Source: Isoetes taiwanensis (taxonomy: Eukaryota; Streptophyta; Lycopodiopsida; Isoetales; Isoetaceae). From it: a stretch of 64,000 nucleotides of DNA. Shown piece after piece: positions 10,931 to 21,796 of this stretch. The stretch covers positions 668,091 to 732,090 of the forward strand of contig JAJEKV010000051.1 in assembly GCA_021234155.1 (NCBI GenBank). Reading direction: 5' to 3'. A program made the position numbers and the translations under genes. Numbering within the stretch: the first letter of the stretch is position 1; each line of letters begins with the position of its first letter. A model generated the notes under the pieces. That model made no database searches and was not told the origin of the DNA. It saw only the letters and a list, made by a program, of their open reading frames with translations.

Positions 10931-13900
10931 AAGACATTCATAAATTCGTAATTAATGCATAGTAAAGAATTAAATTCTGATTTTTTGTCAGCAGGCTTCC
11001 TAAGTCATCGCCAAGGATTCAAAATTTCCAGACAAGGTTTAGATCAAAGTGTTTGCATTAGTACGGTCCGGGCAGCCTGTTGTTGGGCAGCCGAGCTGGC
11101 ACACTTGCCCAAGTCAAACAAGGCCAGGACCTTGCACGGCCGCCCCATTAGAGGGGAGAGTCCGAACCCCAAGAGGCGAGCCCCAAAAAGTTTCCCGAGG
11201 CAGCCTTTCTTGGCAGCGCTCCCCCGGAGGGCCGTACGCTAAAGACCACACTCCCGGATCCCGGTTCCCCTATCCGACCGTTGAATCCTTCATTCAAGGG
11301 CCCTGGCTCGATAAGGTCCAAAAAAATCCAACATCCGTCCGGGAGAACTTATCAAACCGCGAAGCGTTCTGCGGTCGACCGTGTAGAAACCAAAGTGTTT
11401 TGTCGTTCGGACATTGCGGAGGCTCCGGAATGGCGATTCGACTTCGCCACATCGTCCGGGAGGCCGAAATTACCCTAGAGATCAAGTTGCATGGTCAGTT
11501 TTGCAAAAGAAAGAAACACTTACGCCCTACGTTGCGGTGATAAATGACCACCTCCTAGGCCAATTGACTCTGAGTGTGTTGGACATGAGATATAGTTTGG
11601 CGCTTCCTCGAGAAGGGTGGTCTTACGGCCCGCGAAACTTGGTCCCGGACAATGTCGACATTAGGAGTCCATTGGCGAGCGAATCCGATTCGGAGAGGGA
11701 AGTTGCCCGTCCGTCGCCAGGGCCTTCGGGAGAGGACTTTTGGGGCAAGCTGCTTCCAGGTGGTTTTTAGGGTCCGTGCTCTGGCGTCAACACCCAAGAC
11801 ACGGCGCAAGGTCCTAGTCGAATCTAACAAGGATAGAGCCTCCGAAACGTAAACCCTATGAGTTGCCAGGTTCTAGCGGGGTTTTGCGTTTTGGGTCTGC
11901 GAGTTTTGGTCTTTTGCACATGGGACTTGGCGATAAGATCTGATTGAGAATCTGAAGCAAGGGAACCCGATGGAATGGAGTTTGGATCTGTACTCCTCCC
12001 GTTATGGCGGTTAAGTAAAGGGCGACTTTTGCGGTAGCAAGACATTCATAAATTCGTAATTAATGCATAGTATGGAATTAAATTCTGATTTTTTGTCGGC
12101 CGAGGCTTCCTAAGTCATCGCCAACATACGAGGCCAGTTTTCAAAATTTCGGACAAGGTTTAGATCAAAGTGTTTGCATTAGAGCGGTCCGGGCAGCTGT
12201 TGTTGGGCGGCCAGAAGCACACTTGCCCAAGTCAAACAAGGCGGGGACCTTGCAAGGCCACCTCATTAGAGGGGAGAGTCCGAACCCCAAGAGGCGAGCC
12301 CCAAAAAGTTTCGAGGTAGCCTTTCTGGCGGCTCCTCCTCAGGGGGCCTTCGCTAAAGACCACACTCCGGGATCTCGGTTCCCCTATCCGGCCGTTGAAT
12401 CCTTCCGTTCAAGGGCCACGGCTCGATAAGGTCCAAAAAATCCAACATCCGTCCGGAGAACTTATCAAACCGCGAAGCGTTCTGCGCGTCGGCCAGTGTA
12501 GAAACCAAAGTGTTTTGTCGTTCGGACATTGCGGAGGCTCCGGGAATGGCGATTGACTTCGCCACATCGTCGGGGAGGCGAAATTACCCTAGAGACCAAG
12601 TTGCGGTCGGTTTTGCAAAAGAAAAGAAACACTTCGCCCTACGTTGCGGTGATTAACGACCACCTCCTAGGCCAATTGACTACGAGTGTGTTGGACATGA
12701 GATAGTTTGGCGCTTCCTCGAGAAGGGGTGGTCTTACGGCCCGCGAAACTTGGTCCCGGGACAATGTCGACATTCGAGTCCATTGGCGAGCGAATCCGCG
12801 ATTCGGGAGAGGGAAGTTGCACTGTCGTTGCGGGGCCTTGGGGAGGACTTTTGGGGCAAAATTTGCTTCCGGGTGGTTTTAGGGTCCGTGCTCGGCTCAA
12901 CACCCCCCCTCGTCAAGACACGGCGCAAGGTCCTAGTCGAATCGACAAGGATAGAGCCTCCTCGAAGCGTAAACCCTATGAGTTGCGGGTTTCTAGCGGG
13001 CTTTGCGTTTTGGGTGGCGAGTTTTGGTCTTTTGCACTTGGGACTTGGCGATAAGATGCGATTAAGAACACGAAGCAAGGGAGGCCCGGCGGAATGGAGT
13101 TTGGATCTGTACTCCTCCGTTGTGGCGGTTAAAGTAAAGGGCGGCTTTTGCGGTAGCAAGACATTCATAAATTCGTAATTAATGCATAGTGCGGAATTAA
13201 ATTCTGATTTTTTTCAGTGGCCGAGGCTTCCTAAGTCATCGCCAACATCTGAGGCCAGTTTTCAAAATTTCTGGACAAGGTTTAGATCAAAGTGTTTGCA
13301 TTAGAGCGGTCCGGACAGCTTTGTTGTTGGGCAGCCGGCTGGCACACTTGCCCAAGTCAAACAAGGCGGGGACCTTACAAGGCCACCTCATTAGAGGGGA
13401 GAGTTCCGGACCCGGGGAGGCGAGCCCCAAAAAGTTTCCCAGAGGTAGCCTTTCTGGCGGCGCTCCTCCGGGGGGCCTTACGCTAAAGACCACACTCCGG
13501 ATCTCGGTTCCCCTATCCGGCCGTTGAATCGCCGTTCATAAGGGCCAAAAAATCCAACATCCGTCGATAAAACCGTCACCAAAGTGTTTTGTCGTTCGGT
13601 CGGTTTTGCAAAACATCGTCCGGGAAACACTTACCCTAGCCCTACGTTTTGCAAAAGAAAGAAACACTATTAAACGGCCCACCTCCTAGGCCAATTGACT
13701 ACGAGTGTGTTGGACATGAGATAGTTTGGCGCTTCCTCGAGAAGGGGTGGTCTTACGGCCCGCGAAACTTGGTCCCGGGACAATGTCGACATTTGAGTCC
13801 ATTGGCGAGCGAATCCGCGATTCGGAGAGGGGAAAGTTGCCCGTCGTTGCCCGGGGCCGGGGAGAGGACTTTTGGGGCAAAGGCTGCTTCCGGATGGTTT

Positions 13901-15745
13901 TAGGGTCCATGCTCGGGCTCAACACCCCCCCTCTACGTCAAGACACGGCGCCAAGGTCCTAGTCGAATCGACAAGGATAGAGCCTCCGAAGCGTAAACCC
14001 TATGAGTTGCAAGGTTCTAGCGGGGTTTGCGTTTTGGGTGGCGAGTTTTGGTCTTTTGCACTTGGGACTTGGCCGATAAGATCGATTGAAGCGAAGCAAG
14101 GGGCCCGGCGGAATGGAGTTTGGATCTGTACTCCTCCCGTTGTGGCGGTTAAGTAAAAGGCGGCTTTTGCGGTAGCAAGACATTCATAATTGTGTAATTA
14201 ATGCATAGTGCGGAATTAAATTCTGATTTTTTGTCGTGAGCTTCCTAAGTCATCGCCAACATCTCTGAGGCCGATTTTCAAAATTTCGGACAAGGTTTAG
14301 ATCAAAGTGTTTGCATTAGAGCGGTCAGGGAAGCTTTGTTGTTGGGCAGCAGCAGGCAGCACACTTGCCCAAATCAAACAAGGCGGGGACCTTGCAAAGG
14401 CTGTCTCATTCATTAGGGGGAGAGTCCAAACCCCAAGAGGCGAGCCCCAAAAAGTTTCGAGGTATATCCTTTCTGGCGGCTCCCCCGGGGTCGTGCGCTA
14501 AAGACCCACACTCCGGATCTCGGTTCCTCTATCCGGCCGTTGAATCCTTACGTTCAAGGGCCACGACTTCGATAAGGTCCAAAAAATCCAACATCCGTCC
14601 GGAGAACTTATCAAACCCATGGCGTCTGCGGTCGGCCGTGTAGAAACCAAAGTGTTTTGTCGTTCGGACATTGCGGAGGCTCGGAATGGCGATTCGACTT
14701 CGCCACATCGTCGGGGAGGCTGAAATTACCCTAGAGACCAAGTTTCCGCGGTCGGTTTTGCAAAAGAAAAAACACTTCGCCCTACGTTTGCGGTGATTCG
14801 GCGGACCACCTCCTAGGCCAATTGACTCTGAGTGTGTTGGACATGAGATAATTTGGCGCTTCCTCGAGAAGGGGTGGTCTTACGGCCCGCGAAACTTGGT
14901 CCCGGGGCAATGTCGGCGTTTGAGTCCATTGGCGAGCGAATCCGCGATTCGGAGGGAAAGTTTCCGTCCGTCGCGCCCGAGACCTTCCGGGGAGAGGACT
15001 TTTGGGGCAAAGCTGCTTCGGATGGTTTTAGGGTCCATGCTCTGGCGTCAACACCCCCCTCTACGTCAAGACACAACGCAAGGTCCTAGTCGAATCGGCG
15101 AGGATAGAGCCTCCTCGGCGTAAACCCTATGAGTTGCGGGTTCTAGCGGGGTTTTGCGTTTTGGGTGCCGAGTTTTGGTCCTTTGCACTTGGGACTTGGC
15201 GATAAGATCTGATTGAAGCATAAAGCAAGGGAGGCCGCGGGAATGGAGTTTGGATCTGTACTCCTCCCGTTGTGGCGGTTAAAGTAAAGGGCGACTTTTG
15301 CGGTAGCAAGACATTCATAATTGTGTAATTAATGCATAAATGCGGAATTAAATTCTGATTTTTTTGTCGTGAGCTTCCTAAGTCATACGCCAACATCTGA
15401 GCCGATTTTCAAAATTTCGGACAAGGTTTAGATCAAAGTGTTTGCATTAGAGCGGTCAGGGAAGCTTTGTTGTTGGGCAGCCGGCAGGCACACTTGCCCA
15501 AGTCAAACAAGGCGGGGACCTTGCAAGGCCGTCTCATTAGAGGGGAGAGTCCAGAACCCCAAGAGGCGAGCCCCAAAAGTTTCGAGGTATCCTTTCTGGC
15601 GGCTCCCCAGGGAGTAAATGCGCTAAAGACCCACACTCCCGGATCTCGGTTCCTCTATCCGACCGTTGAATCCTTCTTCAAGGGCCCTCGTTCGATAAGG
15701 GCCAAAAATCCAACATCCGTCCAGGAGAACTTATCAAACCACCAC
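10931..15745. repeat. Tandem array of about 1.1-kb units (4 full, 1 partial)
   Basis: The landmark AAGACATTCATAA starts units at 10,931, 12,039, 13,158, 14,177 and 15,308, giving spacings of 1108, 1119, 1019 and 1131 bp and a last partial unit of about 440 bp. Each unit opens with an AT-rich segment (TTCGTAATTAATGCATAG...GAATTAAATTCTGATTTTTT) and continues GC-rich. The third unit is about 100 bp short, with a scrambled stretch near 13,530-13,670. Open frames on both strands recur with the period but are broken differently in each unit and match no protein that I know. The units do not resemble 5S or 45S rDNA. Confidence 0.93.
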
Positions 15746-15956
15746 CCCCGGGCTCAAACATGCCACCCGGGCTCAAACATCCAGCTTACATTAAGTAAGT
15801 AGTAGCAATAGAAGATTGGTTAAATCCGGAATGTGATTTTGACTGCATATATGGCTCGGGAATGTCCAAATTAGCATAAGGACAAACTTTCATGACCATC
15901 AGATGAAAAAAAGGCACCAAAAAAATTAAAAAGTGTTAGACATCGCTATAACAAAA
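15746..15956. other. Spacer after the tandem array
   Basis: A short duplicated string (CCCGGGCTCAAACAT, twice, 15,748-15,780) marks the array's end; then comes AT-rich DNA without features. Confidence 0.5.
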
Positions 15957-16100
15957 TAAATCGCGGACCGTCGCATGCGGACGTTTAAACCGTATATCTG
16001 ATTTTGAAATCGTATATCACGATTTAAAATCGTATATCGATTTCAAAATTACGTCGCATCTTGACGTCGCGGACGTCGCATCGCGGCGCCGTGTGCTTTT
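15957..16100. repeat. Internal GACGTCGC cluster with ATCGTATATC repeats
   Basis: Strings such as GTCGCATGCGGACG and GACGTCGCGGACGTCGCATCGCGG recall the two ends of the element. Between them lie three copies of ATCGTATATC or close variants. It may be an internal end of a second element joined to the first. Confidence 0.55.
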
Positions 16101-16261
16101 TCTGACCCAGCGGTCGTCTTTTCAGGGACCATTCCTAGGCTTCCTTCTATCGACTATTTTGGGCGATCTTGGTATCTGACCTTGAGCGACTTGCAAGCAC
16201 TCTTTTTAAGGTTAGTAGATCATGGTTTTTGGATTGAATGGTTTTTTGGATTGAATGATTT

Positions 16262-16625
16262 AGTGTAGATTTCAAATTTTTTTTTTCTATCTCTTTCCTT
16301 CTTTTTCTTCTTCTTGTTTCTTCATTCTTCTTCTTTTTCCTTCTTTCCTCATTTCTTTCTTCGATTCTTCCCTCATTTCACTCTTCCATTCTTCCATTCT
16401 TCTATCTTCTTCCATTTCATTCTCTTATTTCTTCCATTCTTCTCTTTCTTCTACTAATTTCTTTTTTCTCCTCTTTCCCCTTCTCTTCTTTCTCCCACCC
16501 TTCTCTTCTTCTTTGATTCATTCATTTTTTTTTCTTTCTTGTTTTACTATTTCTTCATCTTCTTTTTTTTTTTTGTTTCTTCTTCGATCTTTTTTTTCGT
16601 TGTTCTTATTCTTCTAACTCTTTGT
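16262..16625. repeat. Polypyrimidine tract (TTC/TTTC-rich)
   Basis: About 360 bp consist almost wholly of T and C on the plus strand. It is a low-complexity tract inside the Mutator-like element and encodes nothing convincing. Confidence 0.85.
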
Positions 16626-16740
16626 TGCTTTCTATTTCGATTTGGACCCGTCAGGATCTTGTTACACATGTCCTTCTTTTGGTAAGTTGATCGCACTTGC
16701 ATTTTATTTTTATAATTTTAAGTAGGTTAAAAAAAATTGA

Positions 16741-17040
16741 TGGAGTGGCTTGTTCAAGGGCACGGGTCGGCTCCACCTAGAGTGGGGAGGACCATGTACC
16801 GGGTTCGAAGTCCACTTCACTCACGATCATATATTTTTTCCCTAGGTTAAGGTGGCTTGTTCAAGGGAACGCGGCCGGCTCCACCTAGAGTGGAGAGGGC
16901 CCGCGTGCCGGGTTCAAGTCCACGACCACTTGTTATTTTTTTTTAGGTTTAAAATAAAATTGTAGTGGCTTGTTCAAGGGACACGGTAGGCTCCACTCAG
17001 TGGGAGGCGGCCAGTGTTCGGGTCCAAGTCGACTTTTCTT
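16741..17040 (+). repeat. Three direct repeats of about 110 bp with a tRNA-like box
   Basis: Each copy starts GTGGCTTGTTCAAGGG, continues with a CTCCAC...GTGG(G)AG stem-like pair and ends GGGTTC(G)AAGTCCAC. Copies start at about 16,743, 16,851 and 16,968. The last string is close to a RNA polymerase III B box (GGTTCGANTCC) with one inserted base, and the start loosely resembles an A box. This suggests a tRNA-derived SINE-like head; no intact tRNA folds here. Confidence 0.6.
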
Positions 17041-17214
17041 GTAATTCTTAGGTAGGGTGGCCAAATCTGGCTTATAACCCTAAAGCCTATGTTAGCCAAC
17101 TCTGGCTTTTAATCCGACTAATCCAGTTTGGAAGGGGCTCATTTTAGATGATGGGGGCTACTTGAAAAAGAAGGTACATGACCTAGTCATAGTCTTATTT
17201 TTATTCTTTTGTTT

Positions 17215-17545
17215 TGTGTTAATCTATCGATTTATAGAAAAGGCAAAGTGATTGCAAAATTGAAGTCGAATGCCAAAAATTGGGAGGCGATTGGTCAAAG
17301 GTCCCTAAACCACTTAATCGTCCATAAGGAAGATATCAAGGTATTTGTTATTTGTTGCCATTAGTTCAATTTGAAATAAGACATTTAACTTGTCATGTTG
17401 TATTCCTTGCAATCGGATCGGTTTGAGCGTGCAAAGGATTCCAAGAAAAACATCGCCTCCGCGGTTTTGCCAAGGCAACTTCAAACAAGCAATTCCGTCT
17501 CACTTGGGTTCCGTGGTAGAAAAGGCTTTACATAGATTCGTAAGT
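17215..17545 (+). other. Exon-like segments inside the Mutator-like element
   Basis: One open stretch encodes KLKSNAKNWEAIGQRSLNH and ends at a plausible donor (ATCAAG/GTATTT, about 17,340). A second (about 17,412-17,540) is open in more than one frame and ends near GTAAGT. The look is that of a captured host-gene fragment, but I do not recognise the protein and cannot prove splicing. Confidence 0.3.
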
Positions 17546-17736
17546 GCTATAAACTCTTAGTTCACGTTAACTTTCAATGTTATTGTCTAATATTGGTCGT
17601 ATTGTTATAGAATTGGCTATAGGGGTTTTCCCCTAACAGGGAACACGTAAAGATAGCCACTACTCGCCTCTTGCCTCTTGTATATGATATTGTAATTAAC
17701 TATTAAAATTCTTTCCAATTTTTTTTTTTTCCGTGC

Positions 17737-17934
17737 AGCGGCGTCCGCGTGCATCATCGCGGCGTCTGAGTCGCGTCGAGTCACGCTTGCATCGCGTCGT
17801 GTCCGTCTGCCCGGCGTCGCATGCGATGCCGCGTCGCATGCAGCGATGTCTGCGGCGGCGTATGTGTCCGCGTCGTGTCCGCGTCGTCGGGGCGTCGCAT
17901 AGACGTGACCTAGACGTCGCTATAGACGTCGCTA
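17737..17934. repeat. Right GC-rich terminal region of the Mutator-like element
   Basis: About 200 bp rich in GCGTCGC and GACGTCGC, ending ...GACGTCGCTA. Read in reverse complement it starts TAGCGACGTCTATAGCGACG, matching the first nine bases of the left end. Confidence 0.75.
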
Positions 17935-17944
17935 AATGACCTTT
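17935..17944. repeat. Imperfect target duplication of the Mutator-like element, right
   Basis: AATGACCTTT, paired with AATGGGCTTT at 10,193-10,202. Confidence 0.6.
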
Positions 17945-19131
17945 CTCCTCTGGTCCTCATTCGAGATATCCTCGTTCCCAACCTTGATCTCAAAAATATG
18001 GTTTCTCTTTACTCTACCTTTTGCTTTGACAAAAAAGAACTTAGAGCTACTCCTCTCATCATGCTTAATTTCCGTGATTTTAGCCTTAAGTCTCCACTCC
18101 TCAGCAATTCTAATCTCCTCTCTTTCAATTTCTGCACGAATCCCATCTTTTTCCTCTTCAAGGGCATTAATAAGCCTGTTTCTCAATTCTTGGAGATGAG
18201 CTATTTTTTGAATGTGCACTGATTTTCCCCATTCTTTGAGCCAGTTTTTGATGGCCTTGGACAACTGAATCCACCAATGCATCCACCCTGTACTGCCATT
18301 GGGTTTAGGATGATTGTCTAAAACCTGCTGAAGCCTACCAATGAACTCCTCATGCTCAAGAAGGCTAGTATTGAGCTTGAAGTAGGTCTTCCTCTTTCTG
18401 ACATTATTAGTAGCCAAAATTCTTAACTACTGAGGGAAATGATCCGAGAGGATGTAACCTTCCAAATTGTTTACCCTGTTACTGTGGTTCCACAGGTTCT
18501 CGGATAAGTAATACCTGTCATGGAAACATAACGTGGGATCCACCCTTTTATCAGTCCAGCTGTAGGAGTTAGCTTTGGTCCTGGACATAGCTAGATTATG
18601 CCCTCGGATTAGGTCTGACCATGCTGCCTTCTCCTGCTTCCCCAGAGGCCTAAAGTTTTTGTTCTTCATAAAACTGTTAGTTACCATATTTAAATCACCC
18701 CCAAGGATACATTCATCAAATTCTAAGTTGTCCAAACTATTCTTGACTTTTTTCCATATATCAACTCTATCCCCTGGATTATTAAAAGCATAAATATTAA
18801 CTAAAGCAAGCCTAGTCTTAAAACAAGTACATAAGAGAATCTGCCATCTACCATCTTTCCCATTGATCATAAAGGTGTTAGACAGGTTTAAATTATTGTT
18901 CCATGCAATAGCAATTCCTGCAGAAGATTCATTAGCAGGGATAGACCAAACCTTGAAGTTAGGAGGAAGAGTTCTACTTAAGATGATCTCATGATCATCA
19001 TCATGAATCTTATGTTCTTGGATGAACAGAATATCAGGGATAAGGGAGGAAAGACATACCTTTAATCTATCCCTTTTCATGCTATTGTTGAGGCCCTGAA
19101 GGTTCCAGGTAATACATTCTATTCTATCCAT
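17935..19131 (-). pseudogene. LINE-B ORF2, 5' part: APE-type endonuclease
   Basis: The ORF begins at the ATG at 19,131 with ECITWNLQGLNN, then QEHKIHDDD, AGIAIAWNN, ECILGGDLNMV, SYSWTDKRV and SDHFPQ. These are the metal-binding and catalytic blocks of an apurinic-endonuclease-type domain; in L1 elements this enzyme nicks the target. An in-frame TAG at 18,427-18,429 follows SDHFPQ; the same frame then runs on through a charged, helical linker to 17,935, where the Mutator-like insertion cuts it. The start codon overlaps the stop of ORF1 as TAATG. Confidence 0.9.
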
Positions 19132-21049
19132 TAAGATTTATACTTACCTACCTCATTTCTAGTTTGGATGGTCTGCTTTCTCGGGCTAATTCTGCATGGG
19201 CCAGTATAAAACTTCTTTTTTCCCCTATCCTTTCTTTTGTCAACAATTTTCCAGCCTTTGTCTTCAGTATCCAGAATTCCCTCAATTTTTTCCATCAGGT
19301 CCACCTCTTGTTTTTTAATCAAGAGATCTGGGAGGTCCGGCACCGAAAAGAGGAAGTCCCCTGTGTCAATTCTTACCGACATGTTAATGTTTTTTAATAT
19401 GAAGACCATGTTATCCTTTATTTCCACACTTGGGATGTCTAGGCTTTCCTTGTGTTCTTGATACACTACATTAGACACCTTCGTTTTGTCTCCCAGGATC
19501 CTCTGATCAATAATATGAACAGGCTCATTAGAATCCTTATCCTCCTCCTTCTCCTTCATCTCCTTAGGTATCCAAACCTGCTTGAATTTCTGGGGGGGAG
19601 CTCCATTAGCCTCCAGCTCGGGGACCGGCCATTTGGAGTAATTAACAGTGATTTCCATAAATTCATTAGCTTTGACTCTTGTTTTGATCTTCTTCCTCCA
19701 TTCCGAGTTGATCTTCTTGGAAATACACACAGAGGGAAAATTTGTTTGAGGGATATTGATATCTATAACCTCCCCCAGATCTTCAGAAAGAGTCATTAAG
19801 TGGGTACGAGTCCAAAAAGCTGGAGGGAGATTGGGAAAAGTAATCCAAGTAGAGGTTCTAATCTCCCTCCTGGATCCCGGAATGAAATCTGGGCTCCATT
19901 TCATCATGTAAAAAGGGGAGTTGGCTATGGAGTCCAATTTTCTTTTTAGAATGTACTCAACACAAACCTCATCCCTGCACACGATCTGGAAGGTTTTACT
20001 ATCAAGCTTAAGGATCGACATAATTGGAATGTGCTGGGATTTGGTTATCCAGGTCTTAATGTCCCCCTGAGCAGGGCAGTTACGCAGGAAATGAATGAAG
20101 AGACCTTTCTTAGAGAAAATGTCAGTAGCCGACGAGTCAGGCACACCAAACAAATCAATGAAATCACCATTCCTATCCTTCTCCCTTCCAGGGTTAGTAG
20201 GAATAGCCGACTTCTCCCCTAAAAGAATATTTTTATATGATGGAGGAGAAATCAAACCTTTCGCTTTGTCGTTCTTTTCTATTACCGGGATGGAATTGGT
20301 AATCTTGTTTTCCCCTATCTTCATTTTCGTCAGGTTCAGGTTGGAAAGCTTGATCTCTTCGCAATTACCGTAGTCACAGGAATTAACCTCCACCGGATTG
20401 AAGAACCCATTTGAATCCTTGATTTCACAGGTTTTTTAGCCTGCTTCTTCCTTCTAAGCTGATAAACCTCCAAGGAGGTGGAAATCCCTTCTATAGACTG
20501 GTCCATGGCTAGCCCTGATTTGAATGATTTCCGTTGTCTTTCTATAACATGATCCCACCTCTTGATTAGCCTGATACTCGCCTTGGAACTTTCCTTCAAT
20601 CCATCCCAAACAATTATAAGGTTCTTCACCTTCGAGAGCAATTCATCCATGAAGGTTCTAAAGATGCTGTTTTTCAGGCTACAGCAATCCGTTTCAGTGT
20701 GGCCTTGCTTTACCGTAATAAGCTTATAGAGAGTGTTGTCCATTTCTTGCACAAAACCTAATGTGTTCCAGACCCAGTCTCTATCATTTGGCCTCCCTTC
20801 CAAATAATCTTTGTCAATCGCCTTCAATTTCTCCTTACAGGCCACAATCCCTATCTCCTCGTTAACCCCCATGCAGAAAGCTGTTGCCCTTTTCTAATCT
20901 CTGATTATCTCAAGACCCGTATATATTTCTTTAAGCACACTCCATGCCTTATCCCGCCTATCCTCCAACCAAAATATCTGCGTCCATTCTTCATCCTCTA
21001 TACTCCACTGCTGTTTAGAGCTTCCAGCCTTTGTTTTCATGCTTGCCAT
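19131..21049 (-). pseudogene. LINE-B ORF1: DUF4283-like nucleic-acid-binding protein
   Basis: The best start is the ATG at 21,049 (MASMKTKAGSSKQQW...). The frame has a TAG at 20,894-20,896, continues with a helical, charged region (20,872-20,400), and changes frame near 20,400. From there 420 codons run to the TAA at 19,131. The central part has HFLRNCPAQGDIKTW, FYMMKWSPDF and ITFPNLPPAFW, which is the DUF4283 pattern of plant LINE ORF1 proteins that coat the RNA. I see no CCHC zinc knuckle at the C-terminus, which is basic. Apart from one stop and one frameshift the protein is nearly whole, about 630 residues. Confidence 0.82.
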
Positions 21050-21783
21050 CGATCACGACTAGGTCTACCGGCGCAATCCGTTGTCACAGAACAAAGGAGA
21101 ACCGTTACCAGAAAGCAGATTGTATCTTCGACTTCCTTTCCCCAATTTTTTCCAATTCAGAGATAACTGCACTTGATGCCTTTCCGCATCCCCCGAGATA
21201 AAGCCCCAGATTTGACATAAAAACTGACACACCGTACAATCGAAAATCCCAGAAAGACTGATCCTAAAAGACCCTACTTGACAGGCCCCAAAATCTGACA
21301 CAGGGCCCAAGACAAATCTAAACTAATTAGAAACTAGGAATCTCCACACCACCACGTCTAAATCTCGGATGTGTTGTGATGGCTGGAGGTCGAAGAAAGC
21401 AGCCCAATGATAAACTGGCTCCACCCCAAATTCCAAGGGAGCACTCATCATAAGCATTTCTCTCATATCTATTTCCAAGACCAAGATAAGGCTGGGAATT
21501 GTGGGCTGCCACTCTTAAAGACCCAGATCTGTCGAAGCAAAGAATGCACAAGAAGAAGGAGTTAAGCCCAAATCTGCAAAAGCCTATCCTAGAATTCGAA
21601 TCTACTGCTTCCCTAATCAAATTTTCAATGACTAATATTGAATCTTGAACTTCCACTGGGATATGTGCAATTCCCAGCCCCTGGAGAACAGCTTCAAGCA
21701 AAGTCTCATCCATCGGGGCTGGGGAGTTCTCCCAGTAGCGAGGAAGTTCTTAGGCGCTGGCGCTCAACGTTCATTTTTTCCCC
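21050..21783 (-). promoter_or_regulatory. LINE-B 5' untranslated region
   Basis: The element starts at 21,783 with GGGAAAAAATGAACG on the minus strand, directly beside the target duplication, so its 5' end appears complete. The 734 bp to ORF1 should hold the internal promoter of an L1. A minus-strand open frame of 128 codons (21,713-21,327) lies in it; I recognise no domain. Confidence 0.65.
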
Positions 21784-21796
21784 GATCTGCAAACTT
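21784..21796. repeat. Target-site duplication of LINE-B, right copy
   Basis: GATCTGCAAACTT, identical to 7191-7203. Confidence 0.9.

Larger units (their letters stand above)
10203..17934. mobile_element. Mutator-like (non-autonomous) element inserted in LINE-B ORF2
   Basis: Both ends begin with the inverted 9-mer TAGCGACGT, followed by about 200 bp rich in GACGTCGC and related strings, also inverted. The flanks carry an imperfect 10-bp duplication, and LINE-B ORF2 resumes on the other side. No transposase frame is visible, so if mobile it depended on another element. The 7.7-kb interior holds the 1.1-kb tandem array, an internal GACGTCGC cluster, a pyrimidine tract, a triplicated tRNA-like unit and exon-like pieces. 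The insertion itself is certain from the split ORF2; the Mutator-like assignment is an inference from end structure and duplication length. Confidence 0.65.
7204..21783 (-). mobile_element. LINE-B: near full-length plant L1 LINE, carrying a nested insertion
   Basis: The element has, in minus-strand order, a 5' UTR of about 730 bp, ORF1 (21,049-19,131), ORF2 (19,131-7,365, interrupted), a short 3' UTR and an A16 tail (T16 on the plus strand at 7202-7217). Perfect 13-bp target-site duplications bound it. Without the 7.7-kb insertion it is about 6.85 kb, the usual length of a complete plant L1. Both ORFs carry stop codons, so it is not autonomous now. It sits in the same orientation as the older LINE-A that it split. 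Confidence 0.92.

Noticed and set aside
10931-15745. Ribosomal DNA (5S or 45S spacer) as the identity of the array
   Set aside because: No conserved rRNA string or 5S internal control region is visible in any unit.
10955-15802. Dozens of open frames of 60-160 codons on both strands
   Set aside because: They are produced by the tandem repeat, differ in extent between units, and have no recognisable domain.
16741-17040. True tRNA genes
   Set aside because: The B box has an extra base and no cloverleaf with acceptor stem could be drawn.
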